Of a stretch of DNA of 64,000 nucleotides, positions 1 to 9,974 are shown one piece after another. The notes beneath the pieces were generated by a model. It worked only from the letters and a program-made list of their open reading frames with translations. It did no database searches and had not been told where the DNA came from. Position 1 is the first letter of the stretch, and each line of letters begins with the position of its first letter. The stretch is from Ryuthela nishihirai (lineage: Eukaryota > Arthropoda > Arachnida > Araneae > Heptathelidae): assembly GCA_038380435.1 (NCBI GenBank), contig JAWZYU010000011.1, positions 81,506,501 through 81,570,500 of the forward strand, in the 5' to 3' direction. The translations under genes and the position numbers were made by a program.

Positions 1-1660
1 AGGGGAGAATTCTGTCATGGCTAGGTGGGCTGAGCATTTCAGTGATATTCTAAACAATGTGGTTAGTTCTATTCCCATTGTTTGCAATAATGATAGATGC
101 ATTGGTGGCTTTAATGTTGGCCCTATAATACAATCTGAAGTTATTTTGGCTGTTTCTAAACTTAAACTTCATAAATCCCCAGGGGTAGATGAAATTACTA
201 CCGAAATGCTTAGAGCTGGGAATGTTTCGGTTACCACTTGGATGACTGAAATTCTGAATATCTTTTATGATAAAGGCATGGTTCCTAAGGATTTTACCAG
301 AGCTATTGTTATCCCTATTTTCAAAAAAGGTGATCGCAGTTCTTGTGATAACTATAGGGGTATCAGCCTACTCTCTGTTCCAGGTAAAGTTCTTTCCATG
401 ATTGTGCTTAATAGAATTAAGAATCTGGTTGACAGTCAATTGCGTGATGAGCAATGTGGATTCAGAAATGGTAGGGGATGTGTGGATCAGATATTTTCAC
501 TTAGGCAGATTCTTGAGAAATGTTTAGAGTTTCAGAAACCTTTGATTGCTAGCTTTGTTGATTTCAAAAAGGCTTTCGACTCTGTTGATCGTCATAATTT
601 GTGGTTGATTGTGAAATCATATGGTATACCAGACAAGTTAGTTAACATTATGAAAGCTCTCTATAATAACACTGAGTCGTGTGTGAGAGTTGGTAAGGCT
701 TGTAGCAATTGGTTTAGCATTACTTCTGGTGTTCGACAAGGGTGCATTTTGTCTCCTTTTCTCTTTAGCTTGGTTTTGATTATGTTATGCGAAATTCACT
801 TCAAGGGAAAGATTTTGGCCTTAAATGGGCTGGAGATACGAAAATTTCTGATTTATATTATGCTGATGATTTAGCCCTTTTGGCAAATGATGTTGATGAG
901 ATGAACTCTTTCATTCGAGCTGTTGATGAGACTGGTAGTAGAGTAGGTTTGGTTATAAACAGAGAGAAAACTAAAGTGATGAAAATTGGTCAGGCAGACT
1001 GTGATTCAGTTAATCTGAATGGTTGCAGTCTTGAGCAGGTGTCACAGTTTAATTATCTTGGGAGCTATGTAACAGATAATGGTGATGTGTGGCATGAGAT
1101 TAACAGACGAATAGGGATTGCTGCTGGGACTTTTAAGAACCTATGGAGAGTGTGGGGAAATAGGCGTATACACCTAAAGACTAAAATTAGACTGTATAAT
1201 AGTTTGGTTCTTTCTAGGGTTAGTTATGCTAGTGAAACTTGGACACTTTGCAAACAAGATAACAGGAAACTAGATGCTTTTGATTCCAGATGCTTACGCA
1301 GTATCTTGGGCATTAGGTGGTTCAACTTTGTAACTAATGATGAGATTAGGCAAAGGAGTTTGCAACCTCCTTTAAGCAGCATATTGTGCAGAGAGAGACT
1401 CCGTTGATTTGGCCATGTTGCCCGTATGAATAATTATAGATTGGCGAATAGGGTTATGAACAGTATACCTAAAGACCTCAGAAAGAAGGGGAGACCTAGG
1501 ATGCGGTGGGCAGACAATGTCAAACAGGACCTTGTTAGAATTGGTGTGCAGTGGCCAGATGCAGTAGATGTAGCTCAGGATAGACTTGCTTGGAGAACTA
1601 AATTGCACGGTCTGGTTGGACCTCCATAGCCCATGGCTGCTTGAGGATGATGATGATGAT
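1..1660 (+). mobile_element. RTE-like LINE copy 1, 3' two thirds (cut by window edge)
   Basis: This is a non-LTR retrotransposon whose reverse transcriptase (RT) would copy its own RNA at a nicked target. Reading starts in the linker before the RT domain. The RT fingers/palm are clear: KSPGVDEI, the IPIFKKGD and NYRGISLL blocks, motif A FVDFKKAFDSVD, the SGVRQGCILSPFLF block and the catalytic YADD at about 858-870. After the RT comes the C-terminal region typical of RTE-type/'craniofacial development protein 2-like' ORFs (YLGSYVTD, SYASETWTL, RRIHLKTKIRLYNS). The element ends in a short (GAT)n run at 1646-1660, as RTE 3' ends do. The 5' endonuclease part lies outside the window. Clade assignment is by motif recognition, not by a tree. 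Confidence 0.9.
17..1629 (+). pseudogene. RT ORF of RTE-like copy 1, broken by one frameshift and one nonsense change
   Basis: The RT reading frame runs from 17 to about 780. There a one-base loss, relative to the copy at 28850, shifts it into the frame open at 787-1407. At 1405-1407 a TGA replaces the TGG (Trp) found in other copies (R-W-F-G-H-V-A in the minus-strand copy near 30670). The same frame then continues at 1408-1629 to the normal end GLVGPP-stop. With only two lesions across 1.6 kb, this is one of the better-preserved copies in the window. All catalytic aspartates of motif A and YADD remain. Confidence 0.85.
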
Positions 1661-1684
1661 GTATATAGACAGCTTGGACACTGG

Positions 1685-1857
1685 AAGGGTTAAAGAACAT
1701 GCTGAATGGTCTTGATGAGAAGCTACGATCTTTCTCCTAACAGCTGTCCAGTGCATCCCCTTTGACCAACCTTCTCTCAGCCCTCAAGGCCCTTGTGACC
1801 TAGCCATTTAGTCCATTGTGTGCAAATAAGTGCCATTCAGAGGTAAAAAAAAAAACC
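1685..1857 (+). mobile_element. SINE-A, 5'-truncated diverged fragment
   Basis: This matches the 3' half of the SINE-A family described at 16831-17225: the 'gttaaagaacatgctg' block, 'caacagctgtccagtg', 'ccaaccttctctcagccc', and the terminal 'gtgcaaataagtgcc' with an A-run. It is directly downstream of the RTE 3' end and lacks the tRNA-like head. Confidence 0.75.
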
Positions 1858-3069
1858 TGACTGTAGTAGTACTGTCTCTGTTCTTATCTCTGCATTTCTC
1901 ATTTTGCTGTTGTGTTTGAAAAGTTTCACTATAGATTTGTGTTAAAATTTTTACTACACCTCCTAAATGTTTGCATAATCAGAAATATTCCCAGGAGTTT
2001 GAATTTCTGAAATCTTTTCATAAAGAGGAATAGCTGCTGAACATAAGAGGTATATATTTCGATTGCTTTACATCCAAACTATACAAAAGTGCTTATGCAT
2101 AATCATGGTTTACATCCATTATCCAGTTTTTACATCCATTAATAACAAAAAAAAATGAGGATGCTGTTTACTTGGCTGCAGCAAACCACTGCTGACAATC
2201 TAAGTGCTTTCTCAAAAAAATTACAGGAGAAAGGAGCACAATAACAATAAATAATCTTTTGTTTTCCCTAAATTTTTAGTCGTTTATGCAAATAATGCAC
2301 ATGCTTAAATTTTTGGTGATTGGAAAACTAAGCCTGAAGAAAGTTGTGTTGTAAAAAAATTCATTTGGTTTTAAAATTTAAATAAAAAGTGGAAAATATT
2401 GCTAAAAATGAATAAATAATGTAAGAAATTAAAAAAATATTTCAATGCATTTAAAGTTTAACTGAAACATTGAAATTAAGAATAATTGTTTAATTTATGT
2501 AAACAAATGTATTAAGAATAATGTTTTAGTATGAAGCTACATAACTCTATCAAAAAGTTTAAAAATTTGCTCAATAGTCATAATTTCCAAATGTTAATTA
2601 GTATATTTGGTTAAAATATAATTTAAAGTAGTACTAAAATAAGTCACATCTTTTAAAAATCATGATTTTAGGCTAATTGATTAATCTTACGATTCTTCCA
2701 AAATCTGCTATTTAAGATCACTAGTGGTTTCATTTTTGATCATTTCAAATTAATTGTTCTTTATAATCACAGTAAACATTTGAGAGACAATTGGAAATAA
2801 TTTCTAAAGCACCAGAGTAATAAAAGCCATCTTTAAAATATTGACTGAAAGCAATGTGCATAGTTACTGGATTATCCAATTTCTGGTAGTAATAAAGTCA
2901 ATATCCCATGTTAAAAGTTTGAAAGCATTTACAATTCTGCTAGAGAGAGTGGAAAGTAGTTCAGAATACTGGAATTCATAGCTGATCAATAAATTAGGTA
3001 CAGCAGAGTATAGGCATAAACTAAATTGTTGCTACTTGATACTGTTTATGGTGACTTCACAATAAACAG
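1858..3069. other. No gene seen; AT-rich intronic or intergenic sequence
   Basis: This is low-complexity AT-rich DNA with frequent stops in all frames. I recognise no exon, RNA gene or transposon coding segment here. Confidence 0.6.
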
Positions 3070-3457
3070 TATGGATGGGGGTGGCTCAGTCGGTAGCGTG
3101 CCAGACTTGTAATCTGTAGTTCCCAGGTTCGAGTCCCAGTTGGGTCAGCGTTGAGATTTATCTTCGCAAAATTCCCCGCCCTGTCCACGGTCAGTAGGGG
3201 ACACCGATGGGCTTGGAAAGGCCGCCGTCCGTCGGATGGGTCATTAAGCCTTGGCCCCGTGTGCGGGAGAGCCATACCCTGTGCACGTTAAAGAACACGC
3301 TGGATGGCCTTGACAGGAGGCTACCATCTGTCTCCCAACAGCTGTTCCAGTGGGTCCCCTCCCCCAACCTTCTCTGAGCCTTCGGGGTCCATGTGACCTG
3401 GCCATTTCGCCCATGGTGTGCAAAAAAGTGCCGCTCAGAGGTAAAACAACCCAACCC
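3070..3457 (+). mobile_element. SINE-A, full-length copy with perfect A and B boxes
   Basis: A tRNA-derived SINE. The pol III A box TGGCTCAGTCGG is at 3082-3093 and the B box GGTTCGAGTCC at 3126-3136. The tRNA-like head is followed by a GC-rich body ('ggacaccgatgggcttgg', 'ggatgggtcattaag', 'gcacgttaaagaacacgc') and a 3' end 'aaacaacccaaccca'. The short direct repeat ATAAACAG at 3062-3069 and 3458-3465 is a plausible target-site duplication. Short ORFs inside are incidental. Confidence 0.9.
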
Positions 3458-3465
3458 ATAAACAG

Positions 3466-4449
3466 CAGCACTTATCATCAGCATGCAATCATTGCAGTCT
3501 CAAACAGAACTATTTTTAAATTATCACACTCCAAGCACCACTGGAATCTGAAAAGTGGAAATGGTAAACCCAACTTGGACACCTAAATTGTTAATTATTA
3601 GTGAATTAAATTGCCACGATCTTTAGCTCTGTAAAGCTGCTTTAAAGTGTGAAAGAATCGTAATGTGATAATTGGGGATATTGCACAGGAGGCAATATAC
3701 CTCTGATAACGAAATAAAGGTTGACATTAGTGATCATCTTAGGAATATTTTGGGTTTTAGAATGTAATAATAGCTAATGATCGTGGCAATTAAATTTGAT
3801 ATAATTATGGTTGTGCTTGTAATTAATTAATCTATAATTATTAGTAATTGTTAACATTTGGTAATATAAGATATGTACGAATACTGTTGACTTTGGGCAA
3901 ATTGGATGGTGTCTAATCAATAACCAAACTATTTGATTGGTAATCTAATTGCTGCTAGCTACCATTTTTCCATGCCACATGCCAAACTGCCCACCGCCAA
4001 TGATTCAAGTACTTTCTGGAAAAAAAAATCACTCGAGAAAGGAATTCTCTCTATTGCAATATTTGAAATATATCTATTGACCTATTATTAATCATTGGAT
4101 AGTGCTTACATATTGTTTACTTTTATCAATTAAGTTCAATTTTGTTAATATCACAAAATGTACATGCCATAGATATTTTGACCTGCAAAAATGTAACAAA
4201 ACTGATTTAGGCTTTTTGTTATAAGATGGGAAATAGTTTGTTAATGGGTACCGTAAAATGACCATCACTAAAATCTGATTATTTAAAGGGGTAGGCCTAA
4301 TTTGATTTTCACCTATAACAGATCAATGCTGACAAGGTCTCAAAACTTTTTTTAATTTTTACATTTTGAAAATTAAATTTAATTGCTAATAATAGTCACC
4401 AATAATCAATATGTATTGAAGCATTGATTAATAATCAATATATTATATA
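3466..4449. other. No gene seen; AT-rich spacer
   Basis: AT-rich sequence with no recognisable exon, RNA or transposon part. Confidence 0.6.
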
Positions 4450-6100
4450 AAATATGTAGATCCTGAATTTGCTGCACTGGTGGGCTTCTGTGGAGGGAAA
4501 ATCTTCTACTGTGTTTGTTTGTGGGTTCACAGTCTCAAGTGAATAGATTCGCAAGATATGTTTTATTGGCTAGTGGATAATTCTGAGCAGAGGTTTGCTG
4601 CAGGCTCCTGAACCCTTGCTTCTACGAATATTGTCAAATCCTACATTGGAGGAAGTCTTCTGGTGTAGTTGGCTTCAGTCTTTAGTAGTGGGGGAACTGG
4701 TCTTTGCCCCCATGCCTGTGATTAGGGGGCTGTTTGATATTGTCCATTCCCTTTCCCAATAAACATAGTTTCTTCAAACATCCCAGTAACTATTTTCTCT
4801 CCAAAGGTAGTTGGAATCATCAGAGAGCTTATTGTTTTGATGTCCTCACAGCTTAAATATCATAATTCCCAGGTGTACGTGAAATTATTACAGAAATGTG
4901 TAGAGCTGGGAATGTTTTAGTTACCATATGGATGACTGAAAATTTGATATCTTGTATGATAAAGGCATTGTTCCTAAGGATTTTACCAGAGCTATTATTA
5001 TCACAATTTTTAAAAAAGGTGATCACAGTTCTTGTGATAACTATAGGGGTATCAGCCTACTTTCTATTCCAGGTAAAGTTCTTTGCATGATTGTGCTTAA
5101 TAAAATTAAGAATCTGGTTGACATGCAATTGCGTGATAAGCAATGTGGATTCAGAAATGGTAGGGGATGTGTAGATCAGATATTTTCACTTAGGCAGATT
5201 CTTGAGAAATGTTTAGAGTTTCAGAAACCTTTGGTTGCTAGCTTTGTTGATTTTAAAAAGGCTTTCGACTCTGGTGATCATCATAATTTTTGGATGATTG
5301 TGAGATCGTATGGCATACCAAACAAGTTAGTTAACACAATGAAAGCTCTCTATAATAACTGAGTCATGTGTGAAAGTTCACATAACATAATCAATAACCA
5401 AACTAAAGAGAAAAGGAGACAAAATGCACCCTTGTCGAACACCAGAAGCAATGCTAAACTAATTAGGCTAACTAATAATGCTAAACTAAAAAGGGCTAAA
5501 CTAATAATGCTAAACTAAAAAGGGCTAACTAATTAGGCTAAACTAATAATGCTAAACTAAAAAGGGCTTGTAGTAATTAGTTTAGCATTGCTTCTGGTGT
5601 TCGACAAGGGTGCATTTTGTCTCCTTTTCTCTTTAGTTTGGTTATTGATTATGTTATGTGAAATTCATTGCTAGGGAAAGATTTTGGTCTTAAATGTGAT
5701 CTGGTGATCTGAAAATTTCTGATTTAATTATGCTGGTGATTTAGCCCTTTTGGCAAATGATGTAGATGGGATGAACTCTTTCATTCGAGCTGTTGATGAG
5801 ACTGATAGTAGAGTAGGTTTGGTTATAAACAGAGAGAAAACTAAAGTGATGAATATTTGTTAGGCAAGCTGTGATTCAGTTAATCTGAATAATACCATTC
5901 AGATTAAGTTTCAGATGAATAGGGATTGCTGCCAGGATTTTTAAGAATCTATGGAGAGTGTGGAGAAATAGGCATATATACCTAAAAACTAAGACTATAA
6001 TAGTTTGGTTATTTCTAGGATTTAGTTATGGTATTGAAACTTGAATGCTTTGTAAACAAGATAACAGGAAACTAGATGCTTACACAGTATCTTGGGGATT
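4450..6100 (+). mobile_element. RTE-like LINE copy 2, internally deleted and rearranged
   Basis: It begins with the 5' leader shared with the minus copy near 34100 ('gctgcactggtgggcttctgt') and the start of the endonuclease ORF (4690-4860). It then jumps by deletion straight into the RT: an open stretch at 4952-5362 carries IPIFKKGD-like, NYRGISLL and FVDFKKAFDSGD. In motif A the family's DSVD has become DSGD. After 5365 an inverted piece of the RT and a local repeat interrupt the copy. From about 5575 the RT resumes (SGVRQGCILSPFLF), followed by a badly decayed 3' part to about 6100. It is non-functional. Confidence 0.85.
5374..5665. repeat. Inverted RT segment plus short tandem repeats inside RTE copy 2
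   Basis: 5374-5455 is the minus-strand version of an RT block (reverse complement of the SGVRQGCILSPFLF coding segment). 5575-5665 is the same block in the plus orientation. Between them is an imperfect array of 'aactaataatgctaaact' and 'aaaaagggct' words. The whole could fold into a stem-loop. Confidence 0.7.
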
Positions 6101-6112
6101 AGGTGGGGGTAA

Positions 6113-6198
6113 ACCCCCCAACCTTCGCTGAGCCCTTACGGTCCTTGTGACCTGGTCATTTAGCCCATTGTGTGCAAAAGTACCACTCAGAGATAAAA
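6113..6198 (+). mobile_element. SINE-A 3' fragment
   Basis: It carries only the last ~85 bp of the family ('ccaaccttcgctgagccc', 'cctggtcatttagcccattg', 'gtgcaaaagtaccactcag'). Confidence 0.75.
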
Positions 6199-6510
6199 CA
6201 CTAACACACAGTTCAGGTCCTTAGTGTGAGAGCATCATCAGGTTATAGTGAGTAGCCTTAGACTACTAACTATAACCTGATGAACTCTAGGGGCTGTTGT
6301 TTATTGGGTGTGGGGAGGTGCATGGTGCAATAAATTGCAATGCCATCAGCACAGCTACGAGGTTGAGTGATCTGGAGATGTGCAAATGACTATAATCTGC
6401 ATGTGAAAGAAGGAATAATCACATGTAGAACTCTTCTAACTTTCTGAATTTTGAGGAAAACTTCATTGTGTGAATAAATTAAAATGTTTATTATTGCCCA
6501 TTGCATTGGG

Positions 6511-6882
6511 TTGGGTTGTTTTACCTCTGAGCATAACATTTTTGCATAGAATGGGCTAAATGGCCAGGTCACAAGGACCCCGAGAGCTGAGAGAAACTTG
6601 GAGGAAGGGGACTCGCTGGACAGCTGTTGGGAGACAGATGGTAACCTCCTGTCAAGACCATCCAGCATTTTCTTTAACATTCACAGCTCTCCCACACACG
6701 GGACCATGGCTTAACATCCCAACTAACAGACATCGGCCTTTCCAAGCCCATCGGTGTTCCCTACTGACTGAGGGCAGAGCTGGGAGTTTTTGCAGAGATA
6801 AATTTCAACGTTGACCCAGCTAGGACTCGAACATGGGAATTGCTGATAACAAGTTGGGCATGCTACCGACAGAACCACCCCT
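6511..6882 (-). mobile_element. SINE-A, full-length minus-strand insertion with 11-bp target duplication
   Basis: This is a complete SINE-A in reverse: 'gggttgttttacctctgag' at the left, the tRNA-like head near 6825-6880 at the right. The direct repeat ATTGCATTGGG at 6500-6510 and 6883-6893 flanks it. A related unoccupied site exists at about 22290-22300, which confirms insertion into the PLE-associated repeat. Confidence 0.9.
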
Positions 6883-6902
6883 ATTGCATTGGGATTATAA
6901 TG

Positions 6903-7012
6903 AATGTGATAATTGTGCAACTAATTTAACATATTGTTAAATTAGTTGCACAATTATCACATTATCTTTGGCCTGTGATTATATAAATAATCACAGGCAA
7001 CAGATAATGTGG
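6903..7012. repeat. Two adjacent hairpins
   Basis: 6903-6963 is a 61-bp near-perfect palindrome with a 3-base loop, built on 'gataattgtgcaactaattt'. Immediately after, 'ggcctgtgattat' and 'ataatcacaggc' form a second hairpin whose stem extends with 'attatct/agataat' to about 7012. Confidence 0.8.
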
Positions 7013-7110
7013 CCTGTGATTTATAATAAATGTGTTAATGTGGGAATTAATATTGGTTGGTGTATGTGTATATGCTATGCATAGGGGTTGATTATCATGA
7101 TTTAATTCCG

Positions 7111-7655
7111 TGATTAGTTACTGTACAGATAATGCAAATTTAAGTCCAGAGGAGAGCTTTACAATTTCTTAGAGTCTACGGTGCATTGAACTGTATAGTT
7201 CTTAAATTTGGTTTCTTATACTATCCTCTAATGGCATCCTTTTCCTCATGAAGGTACTATAGAGAGCAAAGAAACTATATTTACCAGTTCAGATCTTGCA
7301 GTTGTAGTAACTCGCTGGCACATGTACAGGTTAGCTGTATTTCCTTCAGTTATTAATGTGGAAATTATAGTTGATCATCTTTAGTGCAGTAGTCAACATC
7401 TATCTGCTGTTGCTGCACACTATCAATCATCAGTTGTAAGTTGAGACTGTTTTCGGAACCTAAATTCCTCACTATCAGCTTCTGTATACCAGTCCGTTTA
7501 ACTTAATGCATGGTGGAAACCTCCTTTGAGGATCTCGCTTTTCATACAACTGCAACATTTTGACTCAGTGATTCCCGGCACATCCTCATAACTTAAATGA
7601 CTTAAAATCTTAACCTTTAAAAGACTTTAAAAGAACATTAAAACCGTTGGTCCCC
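7111..7655. other. No gene seen
   Basis: No exon or recognisable coding fragment. The right-hand part (7600-7655) resembles 17770-17850 and probably belongs to a PLE terminus. Confidence 0.5.
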
Positions 7656-7667
7656 TCCTTCCATGCT

Positions 7668-7708
7668 ACGCGTTTCGGCAGTGCTCACATGCTGGCATCT
7701 TCAGGCAA
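7668..7708 (-). ncRNA. Candidate hammerhead-ribozyme core of a Penelope-like element
   Basis: On the minus strand CTGAAGA (complement of 7698-7704, fitting CUGANGA) is followed about 20 nt later by GAAAC (complement of 7672-7676) and then GCGT. Hammerhead motifs are known in the terminal repeats of PLEs, and this lies at the edge of a PLE. I could not show convincing stems, so the call is tentative. Confidence 0.35.
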
Positions 7709-7719
7709 TGACTTAGCAA

Positions 7720-9970
7720 TCATATGCTGTCTTATATATGTCTTCTCTCACTGATGTCAGATTGTAACTACACATGATCTTTGCGTGTGTGCTCACGCAA
7801 CAGGAAACTCCATGCCTCTTTGATTATCATTTTGGTAGAGAATTCCATTGTGGTGGGTGGGTGGGTGGGTGGGAGGGTAATTATCTTCTACTCACTGATT
7901 CCTAGAATAAATTTGTGATAATTTATATATTTGGAGGAGGCCTGAGGATATGTACATTATTGAAAGTGGAATTGGTGATCAGAAGTAAGTCTGGATAGGT
8001 GTGATTTAGTGGAGGGTCATATCTCTGAGGTATAGCTGATATCCCCTAAGGATTGAAATGGCAAGCTGGGGAAACTGGAATGATGTCTGTGTTGCAGAAT
8101 TCAGTTAATATTATGTTAATAAGAATGTTTTGTGTGATGGCAAGTTGGAATTTGGTAGGTGGGATATTATGATTTTAGCTGAGTGAAAATCGGCTGGTAG
8201 ATTGTTTTCAGTGATTACTTGAGTTTTGCTTTGTGTTTTGTAATTTATTTAAGATGTTGTATTTAAGTTGGACACTAAATGGGCATGAGGTTTTCCCTAT
8301 TGTCTTAAGCATGAGTATTTGTCTTAAGGAAAGATTTTATCTGTGAGGTCTTTGAATTGGATATAGTATATTTCTCCAGAGCTGGATCATATAGTTGCGA
8401 TGTTTCGAATAAATTGAGTTATTGTGTGTGACATTTTAATGGGGACTTTATAATGGAAAGGTTTCAGGGTATTTTTAACAGAGTATGTGAAATTGCTATT
8501 TATATATGGTAGGACTATTGTCTTTTTCTGTTTCTTTTTTTCTTGGTGTTTCAATGTTTTGTGATTGTTTGCGTTTAATTCATTTATAAATTTTACTGAT
8601 GGTGTATGATGTATATCCAGCTTGTTTGTTGAGTTAAAAAATATATTTTATTTCATTGTTTAGTGCTCTTGGATATTGTGCTATGTATAGGCTCTGGTAA
8701 AGTGTGATTAGAAGGTTAATAATTTGTAGTTGTTTGGATGGGCAGAGGTGTAGTCATTATGTTAGGAATATATGTATAATTTAGTGGAGGTACAGTATAA
8801 GTTAATGTCTAAAAATGGTAGGTATCAGTTTTGGTTCTTCTTGTGTAAATTTGATGGTGGGGAGAAACTGCATTAAATTTGGATAATAATTGCTTTAATT
8901 CTTCTTTGCAGTGTTGTCAGATAATTAAAATGTCAGGTGCGTAAATATATATAGTGTATATAAAGCAGGGGCAGATTTTGACATTCATGGGGAACTCTGG
9001 GTCTCCTGGGTTCTGGTCACTTCATCCATTTCGTTTTTAGCCACATACTTGCATTGAGCAAAACTGTGTTAGGGTAGACTGCAACAATGTGGAATGAGTG
9101 TGGAAATCACTTGGGGGTTAGCTGTTATTGTTTTTAGTCTATTAATTAGGTCCACCCTGGAATGGATAATATTGGGTGGAGGGAGGGGGGGGGGGTAATA
9201 TTAGACAAAGAGCTGGAAGAGTGTTTTCTCTAAGTTATATGTGGGAGAATTCCGTTTGGCAACTAATGGTCTAAGGGGTTTCAAAGGTTTGTGTAATTTA
9301 ATTTTGACAAAATTGTTCATGTACAATGGAGTTTCTAGGCTTTGACTAAATTCAACATTACACAAGGATCAGTTTTCAAGTGTGCAAATGTAGTTAAAAT
9401 TGTAGGAAGTGGGTTGCAAGTAATTTATCTAGTATTATTTTTAGTTTGCCGATGTAATCATATGCATCTAATACCACTAACTGATCGGTTTTATCAGCAA
9501 GTATTACTTTAATACTATTATCATTTTTCAAATTTTGTAGATTTTTGATTTTGTTTATTATCTTTGGCAGATTGGTTGTTATTGTATGCTTGCATCTGTG
9601 ATAGAATTTTAACCTTAATTTATCTTTTTGTGTAGATCAGGTATTGAGTTTATTATTTGCTCTAATTGTGGTATGATTTTGTGCAGGGTATGCAAATTTT
9701 AGTCCTTGTTGTAATAGCTTTTCTGGCTGTTGCATAAGAGTTGCAGAGATGAGAGGTTTAAGAATGCAGTATGTCTAAGTGTTGGGTTGTATACTTGTTA
9801 CTTGACATGTTATGTGTTGTAATGGTTATGATCATTTTTTATTATTCTGTGTAGCATATTGCCATTATTCTGAGGTATATGGGTTATGGATTGGTGGGAG
9901 CAGTTTATTCATGATGGTGAGGTTAGGATGTCCAGAATGAGAGATTGAAGTAAATCGGGGGGGAGGGGGG
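7720..9970 (-). mobile_element. Penelope-like element copy A (decayed, minus strand)
   Basis: Read on the minus strand, the order is a PLE N-terminal block near 9470-9560 (decayed I-L-A-D-K-T-D-type segment), then the F-V-K-I-K-L-H-K-P-L segment at about 9270-9330 that matches the PLE 'K(I)HK' fingertip block. A deleted/diverged RT palm follows near 8930-9010, then a long 3' part to about 7720 that matches copy B at 11090-11770 in reverse. No frame is open for long and the catalytic region is lost. Runs of G occur at 9181-9194 and 9958-9974. It sits head-to-head with copy B. Confidence 0.75.
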
Positions 9971-9974
9971 GGGG

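Larger units (their letters stand above)
6200..7110. repeat. PLE-associated non-coding repeat, split by a SINE-A
   Basis: Sequence here recurs at 21960-22330 (the 'gtgcaataaattgcaatg' block and following 200 bp). The part at 6890-7110 recurs in inverted orientation at 11876-11960. The recurrences lie next to Penelope-like coding sequence, so I infer that this is PLE terminal or untranslated DNA. That assignment is inference; the repetition is seen directly. Confidence 0.5.

Noticed and set aside
3191..3484. Short ORFs that recur across the window with similar proteins (C-F-T-S-E-R-H-F-F)
   Set aside because: They are antisense translations of the GC-rich SINE-A body, not genes.
9181..9194. 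G-quadruplex-type regulatory site (G runs at 9181, 9958 and 22095)
   Set aside because: Each is a single homopolymer inside dead PLE sequence, likely slippage rather than function.
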